A stretch of 36,158 nt of DNA from JANOGU01 sp964499865 (GTDB taxonomy: Bacteria; Pseudomonadota; Alphaproteobacteria; Rhodobacterales; Rhodobacteraceae): NCBI GenBank assembly GCA_964499865.1, contig CAZCPY010000014.1:1-36158 (forward strand), written 5' to 3'. The translations under genes and the position numbers were made by a program. Numbering within the stretch: the stretch's first letter is position 1; every line of letters starts with the position of its first letter. A model generated the notes under the pieces. The model was given only the letters and a program-made list of their open reading frames with translations, had not been told where the DNA came from and ran no database searches. Below, piece by piece: positions 8,038 through 16,224 of the stretch.

Positions 8038-9452
8038 AGACCAACGGCAGCTCGCTCCTCAACGGCGGCCCGGTGCCGCTGATCTCGCCCGACCTGCTGG
8101 TCGAGATCATCTCTACCGCGGCCGACATCTCGTTGCATCTGACGCGCGACGGCATCGTCATCTCGGTCCTCGTCAACCCGCACCACAGGTCCTTTGGCCA
8201 ATTGTCGCACTGGGAAGGCCGCCAGGTCCGCGAGGTGCTGACGGCCGAAAGCGTGGCCAAGTTCGACCGCCGCATGGCCCAGTTGCGCGACGCCGCCGAG
8301 GGCCAGTCGCTGGCGCTGGAGGTCACCCATACCGACGGGTCGAGCCTGGAGTTCCCGATACGCTACGGTCTGCACCGGCTGCCCAACGATGATTCGGTGC
8401 TGATGCTGGGCCGCGACCTGCGGGCGGTGGCCGAGATCCAGCAAAAGCTGATCTCGGTGCAGCTGGCGCTGGAAAAGGACTACGAGGCGCAGCGCGAGGT
8501 CGACACGCGCTATCGCGTGCTGATGGAGATGACGCGCGACTCGATCCTGCTCGTGTCGCTGTCATCGGGCCGCATCTCGGACCTCAACGCCACCTGCGCA
8601 ACGCTTCTGGGCGGCACGCGGGCGGAACTGCTGGGCACCTCCGTCGCCGCCGAATTCGTCGGCCGCAAGCGCGGCGAGTTGCTGGAGACGATGGCGAACC
8701 TCGCCACCGCCGACGCCGCCGCCCCGGTCGAGATGCTGGCGCGGCGCAGCCAGAAACGCGTGATGATGGTGCCGCTGGTGTTCCGTGCCGCCGGCGAGCG
8801 CCTGCTGCTCTGCCGCCTGGACCAGGCCGAGGAAGGTGCGGCGCAGCGCGACGAGCTGGCCGACGGCCTGGGGCGGCTGTATCACGAAGGCTCTGACGGC
8901 ATCGTCTTCACCGACCGCGACGGGCTGATCCGGGGCGCCAACGAGGCCTTCCTGAACCTGACCGACAGCCCGAATCTCGCCGCCGTGCGCGGCCGGTCGA
9001 TGGCCGATTTCCTGGCCCGCGGGACGGTCGACCTCAAGGTCCTGCTGGACAACGCCCGCCGCACCGGCCGCATGCGGCTTTACGCGACGCGCCTGCAGAC
9101 GGTGTTCTCGGCCCAGGTCGCGGTCGAGATCTCCGCCGTCTGGCTGGACGACCGGTCGATGCCGATCCTCGGCATGGTGATCCGCGACGCCAGCCGCGCC
9201 GACGCCCTGCGCCGCCCCGGCCCCACACCCGGCGAGGAGGGGGCGTCGTCGGTGGTGGAGCTGGTGGGGTCGTCCAAGCTCAAGGACATCGTGGCCGAAA
9301 CGGCGGATGTCGTGGAGCGGATGTGCATCGAGACCGCCGTCGAGCTGACCCGCAACAACCGCGTCGCCGCTGCCGAGATGCTGGGGCTGTCAAGGCAGTC
9401 GCTGTATGTGAAGCTGCGGAAGTACGGGTTGCTGAACAAGGGCGAGGATTGA
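8034..9452 (+). CDS. ppsR: photosynthesis gene repressor, PAS/Fis-type regulator
   Basis: PpsR (CrtJ) represses bch, crt and puc genes under aerobic conditions by binding TGT-N12-ACA sites, two of which lie upstream of this operon. The 472-residue protein starts at a TTG overlapping the ppaA stop; the next in-frame Met is residue 81, inside the N-terminal domain. Visible order: N-terminal PAS-like region (about 20-135), Q-linker-like helix (about 136-160), PAS1 (about 160-265), PAS2 (about 283-385) and a Fis-type HTH (about 430-468, AAEMLGLSRQSLYVKLRKYG). Two cysteines, Cys260 and Cys431, correspond in context to the redox-active pair described in Rhodobacter PpsR; Cys188 is additional. Confidence 0.95.
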   Translation: MKTNGSSLLNGGPVPLISPDLLVEIISTAADISLHLTRDGIVISVLVNPHHRSFGQLSHWEGRQVREVLTAESVAKFDRRMAQLRDAAEGQSLALEVTHTDGSSLEFPIRYGLHRLPNDDSVLMLGRDLRAVAEIQQKLISVQLALEKDYEAQREVDTRYRVLMEMTRDSILLVSLSSGRISDLNATCATLLGGTRAELLGTSVAAEFVGRKRGELLETMANLATADAAAPVEMLARRSQKRVMMVPLVFRAAGERLLLCRLDQAEEGAAQRDELADGLGRLYHEGSDGIVFTDRDGLIRGANEAFLNLTDSPNLAAVRGRSMADFLARGTVDLKVLLDNARRTGRMRLYATRLQTVFSAQVAVEISAVWLDDRSMPILGMVIRDASRADALRRPGPTPGEEGASSVVELVGSSKLKDIVAETADVVERMCIETAVELTRNNRVAAAEMLGLSRQSLYVKLRKYGLLNKGED

Positions 9453-9510
9453 GGGGCACGCCAAAGCGTATCCTACGAAAGCTATTCGAGCCGAGTAAGT
9501 TGGACGATCA

Positions 9511-10761
9511 ATGGCAGGCTTTCCTACACCGCTTGAAATTCTACGCTTAGAATCAGATTCCTTCGAGATTGATGGGTGCACATTCTGGGTCGGCGGCAAT
9601 GATCCGACAGTTGCCACGCTTGCAGTAAAGTACGACAAGGTCCGAGGACTTGACCTGAGCTTCAGGGATGTGGTGCCCCTGGAGTTTCTTGTGGAAATGC
9701 CAAAGATTGAACTAAAGCTTCCGGGTGCTAGGGATAGAGTTGAAATCCTGCCAGTGAAGCAAGATTTCAACGAGAGCGGCAGCTTTACGCAGGCTGTCCC
9801 AGTAAGTCAGCCGCTTGACTTGTGTTTCGGCGGGTCGTTCTCAAGAGTTGAATGTTTGTTGTTCAGATGTTTTCCAAGGCATGGCAATAAGGAGTTTTCT
9901 CTTTCTGCGGGTCCAGACGTCTTTCGAGTTCTGCCCCTTGGTGGGGCCAAGGAAAGCGATAGCCCAGTGCCATATGGAGTGCTTCGGTGGGAAATTGCTT
10001 CAACAACGGAGCCTGACCAGATTGCGCGAGTTCATCGGGGGTTTTCGAGGTTTGAGACTTTCCTATCATTTGTTGCCGGGGTTAAGTGTGGCATTGGGCA
10101 CATAACGGGATTGCAATCTGACGATTCCATTGCGTTCTGCGGGCTTGGCTCAATGCGCTCGGACGAGTTTCGGCCGGTTCTTCACTGGTATGATCCAGCT
10201 TTGGAATCAGAGTTGCCTGCATTGTTTGGATGCGCTTGGCCAATACTCAAAGATGAAGCGAACGGACTCCAGAGTGCGATCCGCCGTTCTGTCTATTTCT
10301 TGCGCAGCAGTAATTTGGCGCGCCGTGATTCTGTTGAGATGGCGTTGATTTCTTCGTTCTCTGCAGTCGAAACGCTAGTGAATTTTGTCCTTGACGAGCG
10401 AGCAATGTGGAAAGGGACGCTTGTTTCAGAGAAAGTGAAATTCTCTGACAAGCTCCGCGCCGCTGCGGCGTATTGTAGATTGAACGCTGACCCACTTGAT
10501 GGTTTGGATAGGTTAGGGGCGCTAGCTCGAAACAAGGATAGAATTGATGGATTCGAGGTCTTGTGCTTTGTGCGAAACAAAACAGTCCATTCCTCACCAA
10601 AAGACTCGATAGATGGTGAAGTGCTACACGAAGCTACTGTACTTTCAAGCTGGCTTGCGGTCGTGTTGATCTTCTACTTGATTGGCTATCGTGGGAAAAT
10701 GATCGATGCCAGGACAGCGAAATGGAGGGGGCAATCTTCGACCGTTCCTTTGGCTCAATAA
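9511..10761 (+). CDS. HEPN-domain protein (ApeA-like?), putative defence RNase, foreign origin
   Basis: I do not recognise the full-length family. The 416-residue protein has a beta-rich N-terminal part (about 1-230). Its C-terminal helical part (about 245-395) has features of a HEPN domain: SSFSAVETLVNFVLDE (281-296) as the first helix and FVRNKTVH, with Arg355, Asn356 and His360, as the R-x4-6-H catalytic motif. This arrangement resembles Apea-like HEPN proteins, some of which abort phage infection by cleaving RNA. Base composition is unlike its neighbours: 30 of 60 bases are G/C at 9541-9600, against 42 of 60 at 9001-9060 in ppsR. It sits alone between ppsR and the convergent pyrG, with no partner gene. 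The ribosome-binding site is weak (GGA, about 6 bases before the ATG). HEPN assignment is moderately sure; defence function is inference. Confidence 0.6.
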   Translation: MAGFPTPLEILRLESDSFEIDGCTFWVGGNDPTVATLAVKYDKVRGLDLSFRDVVPLEFLVEMPKIELKLPGARDRVEILPVKQDFNESGSFTQAVPVSQPLDLCFGGSFSRVECLLFRCFPRHGNKEFSLSAGPDVFRVLPLGGAKESDSPVPYGVLRWEIASTTEPDQIARVHRGFSRFETFLSFVAGVKCGIGHITGLQSDDSIAFCGLGSMRSDEFRPVLHWYDPALESELPALFGCAWPILKDEANGLQSAIRRSVYFLRSSNLARRDSVEMALISSFSAVETLVNFVLDERAMWKGTLVSEKVKFSDKLRAAAAYCRLNADPLDGLDRLGALARNKDRIDGFEVLCFVRNKTVHSSPKDSIDGEVLHEATVLSSWLAVVLIFYLIGYRGKMIDARTAKWRGQSSTVPLAQ

Positions 10762-10779
10762 AGTCCCCGCCCTACACCC

Positions 10780-12423
10780 TCACACCAACCGCCCCCCCTC
10801 CACCGCCGCCCTAACAAAATCGGCGAACAAAGGATGCGGCGCAAAGGGTTTGCTCTTCAGCTCCGGGTGGAACTGCACGCCGATGAACCAGGGGTGGTCC
10901 TTCACCTCGACGATCTCGGGCAGCTTGCCGTCGGGGCTCATGCCGGAGAACATCAGGCCGCAGTCCTCAAGCCGGGCGCGATAGCTCATGTCCACCTCGT
11001 AGCGGTGGCGGTGGCGTTCCTCGATGGTGGTGGCGCCGTAGACCTTCGCCACGCGCGACCCCGGCGACAGCAGGGCGGTATAGGCCCCCAGCCGCATCGT
11101 GCCGCCCTTCTTGTCCTCGACGCTGCGCTGCACGGTGTGGTTGCCCTGCACCCATTCCTTGAGGTGATAGACCACGGGGGTAAAGCGGCGGGCGCCGGCC
11201 TCGTGGTCGAATTCCTCCGACCCCGCGTTGGCCAGCCCGACCTGATTGCGGGCGCTTTCGATCACCGCCATCTGCATGCCGAGGCAGATGCCGAGGTAGG
11301 GGACGCGCTTTTCGCGGGCGAACCGGGCGGCCTTGATCTTGCCCTCCGTCCCCCGCTCGCCGAACCCGCCGGGGACGAGGATGGCGTGGAAGGGCTCCAG
11401 CCAGGGCGCCGGGTCCTCGCGTTCGAAGATCTCGGCGTCGATCCATTCGGCGCGGACGCGGACGCGGTTGGCCATGCCGCCGTGGGTCAGCGCCTCGGCG
11501 ATGGATTTGTAGGCGTCTTCCAGCTGGGTGTACTTGCCCACGACCGCCACGCGCACCTCGCCCTCGGCATTGTGCAGCCGGTCCAGCACATCCTCCCACC
11601 TTGAAAGGTTTGGGCGGGGGGCAGGGGAGATGCCGAAGGCGTCGAGCACGGCCTGGTCGAGGCCCGCGCGGTGATAGGCGAGCGGCGCCTCGTAGATCGA
11701 CTTCAGGTCATAGGCCGGGATCACGGCGTCCTTGCGGACGTTGCAGAACAGCGCGATCTTCTCTCGCTCCTTGTCCGGGATCGGGTGTTCACTGCGGCAG
11801 ACCAGCACGTCGGGGGCGAGCCCGATGGACTGCAGTTCCTTGACCGAATGCTGGGTGGGCTTGGTCTTGAGTTCGCCTGACGCCGCCAGGTAGGGCAGCA
11901 GCGTCAGGTGCATCAGGATCGACTGGCCGCGGGGCCGTTCGTGGATGAACTGGCGGATCGCCTCGAAGAAGGGCAGGCCCTCGATGTCGCCCACGGTGCC
12001 GCCGATCTCGCACAGCATGAAGTCGACCTCGCCGTCGCCGATGCGCAGGAAGTCCTTGATCTCGTTGGTGACGTGGGGGATCACCTGGATGGTCTTGCCG
12101 AGGTAGTCGCCGCGGCGCTCCTTCTCCAGCACGTTGGAGTAGATCCTCCCCGACGAGATCGAGTCCGACTGGCGGGCCGAGACGCCGGTGAAGCGTTCGT
12201 AGTGGCCGAGGTCGAGGTCGGTCTCGGCCCCGTCATCGGTGACGAAGACCTCGCCATGTTCGAAGGGTGACATCGTGCCGGGGTCGACGTTGAGGTAGGG
12301 GTCGAGCTTTCTCAGCCGGACGGTGAAACCGCGGGCCTGGAGAAGCGCGCCAAGCGCGGCGGAGGCCAGGCCCTTGCCGAGCGAGGACACCACCCCGCCG
12401 GTGATGAAGACATAGCGCGCCAT
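10780..12423 (-). CDS. pyrG: CTP synthase
   Basis: PyrG makes CTP from UTP, ATP and glutamine, the last step of pyrimidine nucleotide synthesis. The 547-residue protein begins MARYVFITGGVVSSLGKG, the classic amidoligase-domain start with its P-loop (about 1-270). A C-terminal class I glutamine amidotransferase domain has the nucleophile in GICLGMQMA (Cys380) and the histidine/glutamate pair in GVQFHPELKSKPF. It lies downstream of secG on the same strand with a 135-bp gap that has no obvious terminator. Its 3' end is only 18 bp from the end of the convergent HEPN gene. Confidence 0.98.
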   Translation of the reverse strand: MARYVFITGGVVSSLGKGLASAALGALLQARGFTVRLRKLDPYLNVDPGTMSPFEHGEVFVTDDGAETDLDLGHYERFTGVSARQSDSISSGRIYSNVLEKERRGDYLGKTIQVIPHVTNEIKDFLRIGDGEVDFMLCEIGGTVGDIEGLPFFEAIRQFIHERPRGQSILMHLTLLPYLAASGELKTKPTQHSVKELQSIGLAPDVLVCRSEHPIPDKEREKIALFCNVRKDAVIPAYDLKSIYEAPLAYHRAGLDQAVLDAFGISPAPRPNLSRWEDVLDRLHNAEGEVRVAVVGKYTQLEDAYKSIAEALTHGGMANRVRVRAEWIDAEIFEREDPAPWLEPFHAILVPGGFGERGTEGKIKAARFAREKRVPYLGICLGMQMAVIESARNQVGLANAGSEEFDHEAGARRFTPVVYHLKEWVQGNHTVQRSVEDKKGGTMRLGAYTALLSPGSRVAKVYGATTIEERHRHRYEVDMSYRARLEDCGLMFSGMSPDGKLPEIVEVKDHPWFIGVQFHPELKSKPFAPHPLFADFVRAAVEGGRLV

Positions 12424-12558
12424 CTGGGGGCCCCCGTTCCTGCCTGCCGGAATCGCGGCATCACGGGAAACCAGATGTAGGCCAAGCGCAGGGTGCCCGC
12501 AAGCCCGCGCAGCCCCAGATGCCGTGGCGGCAAGGCCGGGTGCGTCAAGCGGTTGTGG

Positions 12559-12921
12559 TCATTCCTCGGGCGCGGGCGGGGTCGCGGGGGCGTCGGCGGG
12601 GCCGGGCGGCAGCAGGTCGGTGCCGAGCGGCGCCGTCAGCGGGGCCTGCGGCGCGGCGGGCGCGGTGCCGCCGAACTGGTCCACGACCGAGGTGCCGGCC
12701 GAGTTGCGGGCGGCGAAGATCGTCAGCGTGACCGAGGTGCCGATGAAGGCCGCGGCAAAGATCCAGGTCAGCTTGGACAATGCGGTCGCCGCCTGCCGGC
12801 CGGTCATCGCCCCCCCGCCGCCGCCCATGCCGAGGCCCCCGCCTTCGGACCGCTGCAACAGCACGACGCCGATCAGCGCCAGAGCGAGGAGGAGGTGGAT
12901 GGTCAGGACGACGTTTTCCAA
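12559..12921 (-). CDS. secG: preprotein translocase subunit SecG
   Basis: SecG is the small non-essential subunit of the SecYEG protein-export channel. The 120-residue protein has two membrane segments (about 3-21 and 52-71). Between them is the conserved cytoplasmic loop, LLQRSEGGGLGMGGGGG, running into LTWIFAAAFIGTSV. A Pro/Ala-rich tail (from about residue 86) extends past the second segment, as in other alphaproteobacterial SecG proteins. secG preceding pyrG on the same strand is a common alphaproteobacterial arrangement and supports both calls. Confidence 0.93.
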   Translation of the reverse strand: MENVVLTIHLLLALALIGVVLLQRSEGGGLGMGGGGGAMTGRQAATALSKLTWIFAAAFIGTSVTLTIFAARNSAGTSVVDQFGGTAPAAPQAPLTAPLGTDLLPPGPADAPATPPAPEE

Positions 12922-12988
12922 GGGCGCAGGCTCCGGCGGTGCGGCGCCTATCTAGGCCCTCGGCGCCGGGGGCGCAAGGCGGGCGGGG

Positions 12989-13041
12989 ACCGGGGTCCAG
13001 GACCGGGCACCAGGACCGGGGTCCAGGATCCAGGATCAGGG
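12989..13041. repeat. short tandem repeats, 13-bp and 7-bp units
   Basis: Three head-to-tail copies of ACCGGGGTCCAGG occupy 12989-13027, the middle copy with two changes (ACCGGGCACCAGG). Two 7-bp units follow (ATCCAGG, ATCAGGG; 13028-13041). The array lies between secG and the DUF6524 gene and runs over the last codons and stop of the latter, so it has contributed to that protein's C-terminus. Copy number could vary between strains by slippage. Confidence 0.7.
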
Positions 13042-13431
13042 ATCGGTCTCGTCCACGTCGACCTGCCCCGACATCCGGCGCCAAAGGATCGACCAGGTCA
13101 TCCCCACGGCAAGGATCACCGATACGGCCAGGATGCCCAGCCAGGACGCCAGCGAGGCGTTGGCGAGGTTCAGCAGGCCCCAGTCCCACAAGAGCCACAA
13201 GAGCGCCCCGATCAGCGCCGCCACCAGCGCCACCCCGAAGACGCCGATCGACCGCAGCGTGGCCGACAGGTAGACGACATAGCCCACCACCAGCAGCAGC
13301 CCCAGCAAGATGGTCAGCGGCATCTGCGCGGTGAAGTTCGCCGTCGCCCAGGCGACGAAGTTGAACGCGGTCGGGTTCCAGGTCAGCGCGACGAGCGCGA
13401 AGGCGAAAACCCAGCGCAGGATCAGGCCCAT
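13036..13431 (-). CDS. DUF6524-like inner-membrane protein
   Basis: This is a 131-residue membrane protein of unknown function. Its start, MGLILRWVFAFALVALTWNPT, and hydrophobic profile match what I remember of DUF6524, a family common in Rhodobacteraceae. About four membrane segments are visible (roughly 5-25, 37-57, 63-85 and 95-118), with a short polar, acidic C-terminus (DVDETDP) that is probably cytoplasmic. The stop codon falls within a tandem repeat (12989-13041), so the last residues may vary among strains. It lies upstream of secG on the same strand, but nothing suggests a shared job. Confidence 0.7.
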   Translation of the reverse strand: MGLILRWVFAFALVALTWNPTAFNFVAWATANFTAQMPLTILLGLLLVVGYVVYLSATLRSIGVFGVALVAALIGALLWLLWDWGLLNLANASLASWLGILAVSVILAVGMTWSILWRRMSGQVDVDETDP

Positions 13432-13508
13432 CGGTCTCTCCCTCTTGCCCCTGTGCGCAGGCTTGCCCGAGGCGGCGGCTCAGGTCCAGTGGGCAGTCTC
13501 CGGCGGGG

Positions 13509-14150
13509 TCAGGCGCGCAGCGCCGCGGCCTCGGCGGCGAGCCTGGTGATCGCGGCCCCGTCGCGCGCCGCCAGCGCCGCCCTGGGCGCGACCCAGGACC
13601 CGCCCACGCAGATCACGTTCGGCAACGTCAGGTAGGTCGGCGCCGAGGCGAGCGTGATCCCGCCCGTAGGGCAGAAGCGGATCTGCGGCAGGGGCGAGGA
13701 CAGCGCCTTGAGAAAGGCCGCGCCCCCCGCCTGTTCGGCCGGGAAGAACTTCTGCACCGTGTAGCCGCGTTCGAGGAGCGCCATCGCCTCCGACGCGCTG
13801 GCCGCCCCCGGCAGCAGCGGCAGGTCATGTTCGGCGCAGGCGTCGAGCAGCCGTTCGGTCGCCCCGGGCGAGACGCCGAAGGTGGCGCCCGCGGCCTTGG
13901 CCGCCTTCACGTCGGCAGGCGTCAGCAGCGTGCCCGCCCCGACCGCGCCGCCCGGCACCTCGGCCATCATGCGGATCGCCTCCAGCGCCACCGGCGTGCG
14001 CAGCGTGACCTCCAGCGCCGGCAGGCCGCCCGCAACCAGCGCCTCGGCCAGCAGGCGGGCGGTGGCGAGGTCCTCGACCACGAGGACGGGCACCACCGGG
14101 GCCAGCGCGCAGATGCGGGCGGCGGCGGCGGACTGGGCTTCGGGCGTCAT
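13509..14150 (-). CDS. eda: KDPG/KHG aldolase (2-dehydro-3-deoxy-phosphogluconate aldolase)
   Basis: Eda splits 2-keto-3-deoxy-6-phosphogluconate into pyruvate and glyceraldehyde 3-phosphate, the second Entner-Doudoroff step. The 213-residue length from the ATG at 14150 is typical; a longer frame would read through the intergenic palindrome. Glu47 and Arg51 (LEVTLRTP), GAGT at 71-74 and the Schiff-base Lys134 in TVQKFFPAE are all present, as is the phosphate-binding region PTGGI. It follows edd by 88 bp on the same strand, and the gap contains the repeat at 14179-14230. Confidence 0.95.
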   Translation of the reverse strand: MTPEAQSAAAARICALAPVVPVLVVEDLATARLLAEALVAGGLPALEVTLRTPVALEAIRMMAEVPGGAVGAGTLLTPADVKAAKAAGATFGVSPGATERLLDACAEHDLPLLPGAASASEAMALLERGYTVQKFFPAEQAGGAAFLKALSSPLPQIRFCPTGGITLASAPTYLTLPNVICVGGSWVAPRAALAARDGAAITRLAAEAAALRA

Positions 14151-14178
14151 GGACGGGCCTTTGCGCTGGTGGAGAGCG

Positions 14179-14230
14179 CCGGGGGCTGTCTGCCCCCGGA
14201 CCCCCGAGGATATTTGGGAAAAGATGAAGG
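14179..14230. repeat. palindromic repeat element between edd and eda, copy 2
   Basis: The inverted repeat CCGGGGGC (14179-14186) and GCCCCCGG (14192-14199) with a TGTCT loop is followed by ACCCCCGAGGATATTTGGGA and AAGATGAAGG. In reverse orientation the same blocks occur inside bchB at 3791-3840. Here the element occupies most of the 88-bp edd-eda gap, where it could act as an mRNA-stabilising or attenuating stem. It has no T-run, so it is not a classic terminator. Confidence 0.85.
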
Positions 14231-14238
14231 GGCGAGGG

Positions 14239-16041
14239 TCACAGCACCACGGCGGCGCCGGTTTCCGCGGCCCCGACATGGGCGCGGAAGGCGGCGAAGA
14301 GCTCGCGCCCCAGACCGTGGTCGTTGCCCGACAGGTCGGCGGTCACGGGGGTGCGGCTGTCGAAGTCGGGGGCGAGGCAGTCGAGCGTGCCAGCCACCGC
14401 ATCCAGCCGCACCAGGTCGCCGTCGCGCAGGCGGGCGAGCGGGCCGCCGCCCTTCGCCTCGGGCGAGACATGGATCGCGGCAGGCACCTTGCCCGAGGCG
14501 CCGGACATCCGCCCGTCGGTGACAAGCGCGACCTTCAGCCCGCGGTCCTGCAGGACCGACAGCGTGGGCGTCAGCGAGTGCAGTTCCGGCATGCCGTTGG
14601 CGGACGGGCCCTGGAAGCGGACGACGACGATCGTGTCGGAGGTGAACTCGCCTGCCTTGAACGCGGCCTTGACCGCGTCCTGGTCGTGGAAGATGCGGGC
14701 CGGGGCCTCGATCACATGGCGTTCGGGGGCGACGGCGGAAACCTTGATGACCCCGCGGCCGAGGTTGCCGGTGAGGACCCTGAGGCCTCCGGTCGCGGCA
14801 AAGGGATCGGCGGCGGGGCGCAGGATGCGGTCGTTGGCGGTGGTGCGCGCGCCGTCGACCCAGGTCAGCTTGCCGTCCGTGAGGCGCGGCTCCTGCCGGT
14901 AGCTGTCCAGCCCGTCGCCCGCCACGGTGCGGGCGTCGGGGTGCATCAGCCCTGCGTCGAGCAGGTGGTTGATCAGGAACTGCAATCCCCCCGCGGCGTG
15001 GAAGTGGTTCACGTCGGCCAGGCCGTTGGGGTAGACCTTGGCCATCAGCGGCACGGCGGCGCTGATCTCCTCGAAATCCTGCAGCGCCAGGTGGATGCCC
15101 GCCGCCCGCGCCATCGCGGGCAGGTGGAGGACGAGGTTGGTCGAGCCGCCCGTCGCCATCAGCCCGACCAGGCCGTTGACGAAGGCGCGTTCGTCCAGGA
15201 TCTCGCCCACCGGGCGATAGTCGTTGCCGAGCGCGGTGATCGCCGCGGCGCGTTCCACCGCGGCAACCGTCAGCGCCTGTCGCAAAGGCGTGCCGGGGTT
15301 GACGAAGCTTGCGCCCGGCAGGTGCAGGCCCATGAACTCCATCAGCATCTGGTTGGTGTTGGCGGTGCCGTAGAAGGTGCAGGTGCCGGGGCCGTGGTAG
15401 GAGGCCATCTCGGCCGCCATCAGTTCCTCGCGCGAGGCCTTGCCCTCGGCATGGGCGTTGCGGACGCGGGACTTCTCGTCGTTCGGGATGCCGCTGGTCA
15501 TGGGCCCCGCGGGCACGAAGATCGCCGGGATGTGGCCGAAGGTGGCGGCGGCCATCACCAGGCCCGGCACGATCTTGTCGCAGACGCCCAGAAACAGCGC
15601 CGCATCGAAGGTGTTGTGCGTGAGCGCCACCGCCGCGGCGAGCGCGATCACGTCGCGGGAGAACAGCGACAGCTCCATCCCCGTCTGGCCTTGCGTGACC
15701 CCGTCGCACATCGCGGGCACGCCGCCTGCGACCTGGGCCGTCGCGCCGGCGCGGCGGGCGGCGTCGCGGATCAGGCCGGGATAGGTCTCGAACGGCTGGT
15801 GGGCCGAGAGCATGTCGTTGTAGGCGGTCACGATCCCCAGGTTGGGCGCCCGCGACAGCAGCGCGTGCTTGTCCTCCCCCATCGCGGCATAGGCATGGGC
15901 CTGGTTGCCGCAGGACAGATGCGCCCGCGCGTGGCCGTCCCTGGCCGCCTTGCGCATCCGCGCGAGGTAGGCCGCGCGGTCGGTGGCGCTGCGGGTGCGG
16001 ATGCGGTCGGTGACGCGGTCGATGGCGGGGTGCAGGGGCAT
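14239..16041 (-). CDS. edd: phosphogluconate dehydratase
   Basis: Edd dehydrates 6-phosphogluconate to KDPG, the first Entner-Doudoroff step. The start is the ATG at 16041 (MPLHPAIDRVTDRIRTRS), with AAGGA about ten bases before it, giving 600 residues, normal for the family. Conserved ILVD/EDD blocks include CGNQAHAYAAMGEDKHALL, PAMCDGVTQGQTGMELSLF, GVCDKIVPGL and GTCTFYGTANTNQM; the cysteines in the latter three include the iron-sulfur ligands. Further blocks are ATGGSTNLVLHLPA and VTDGRMSGASGKVPAAIH. With eda it forms a two-gene operon, probably controlled by the palindrome at 16077-16092. Confidence 0.96.
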   Translation of the reverse strand: MPLHPAIDRVTDRIRTRSATDRAAYLARMRKAARDGHARAHLSCGNQAHAYAAMGEDKHALLSRAPNLGIVTAYNDMLSAHQPFETYPGLIRDAARRAGATAQVAGGVPAMCDGVTQGQTGMELSLFSRDVIALAAAVALTHNTFDAALFLGVCDKIVPGLVMAAATFGHIPAIFVPAGPMTSGIPNDEKSRVRNAHAEGKASREELMAAEMASYHGPGTCTFYGTANTNQMLMEFMGLHLPGASFVNPGTPLRQALTVAAVERAAAITALGNDYRPVGEILDERAFVNGLVGLMATGGSTNLVLHLPAMARAAGIHLALQDFEEISAAVPLMAKVYPNGLADVNHFHAAGGLQFLINHLLDAGLMHPDARTVAGDGLDSYRQEPRLTDGKLTWVDGARTTANDRILRPAADPFAATGGLRVLTGNLGRGVIKVSAVAPERHVIEAPARIFHDQDAVKAAFKAGEFTSDTIVVVRFQGPSANGMPELHSLTPTLSVLQDRGLKVALVTDGRMSGASGKVPAAIHVSPEAKGGGPLARLRDGDLVRLDAVAGTLDCLAPDFDSRTPVTADLSGNDHGLGRELFAAFRAHVGAAETGAAVVL

Positions 16042-16076
16042 GGCGCATCCTTGCGGGCTGTCCGCTTTCAGATAGT

Positions 16077-16092
16077 CCGCTAGCGCTAACGG
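16077..16092. promoter_or_regulatory. candidate LacI-family operator upstream of edd
   Basis: CCGCTAGCGCTAACGG is a near-perfect 16-bp palindrome centred on TAGCGCTA, 35 bases before the edd start. Only one symmetrical pair mismatches. A central CG step in an even palindrome of this kind is typical of LacI-family regulators of sugar-acid genes (GntR/KdgR type in the broad sense). No matching regulator gene is in the window, so the identity of the factor is inference. Confidence 0.5.
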
Positions 16093-16224
16093 TGCAAGCC
16101 GCGCGTGGCGGGGCTGCGGGGACGAGCCTTGCGTCGGACGCATGGCGGCTTTCCCCTCTCGCCGCTGGTGCGGCGGCGGTGTCGCGCCCATCTTGGCGCC
16201 ATCGAACGCCGAAGGAGACCGAAG

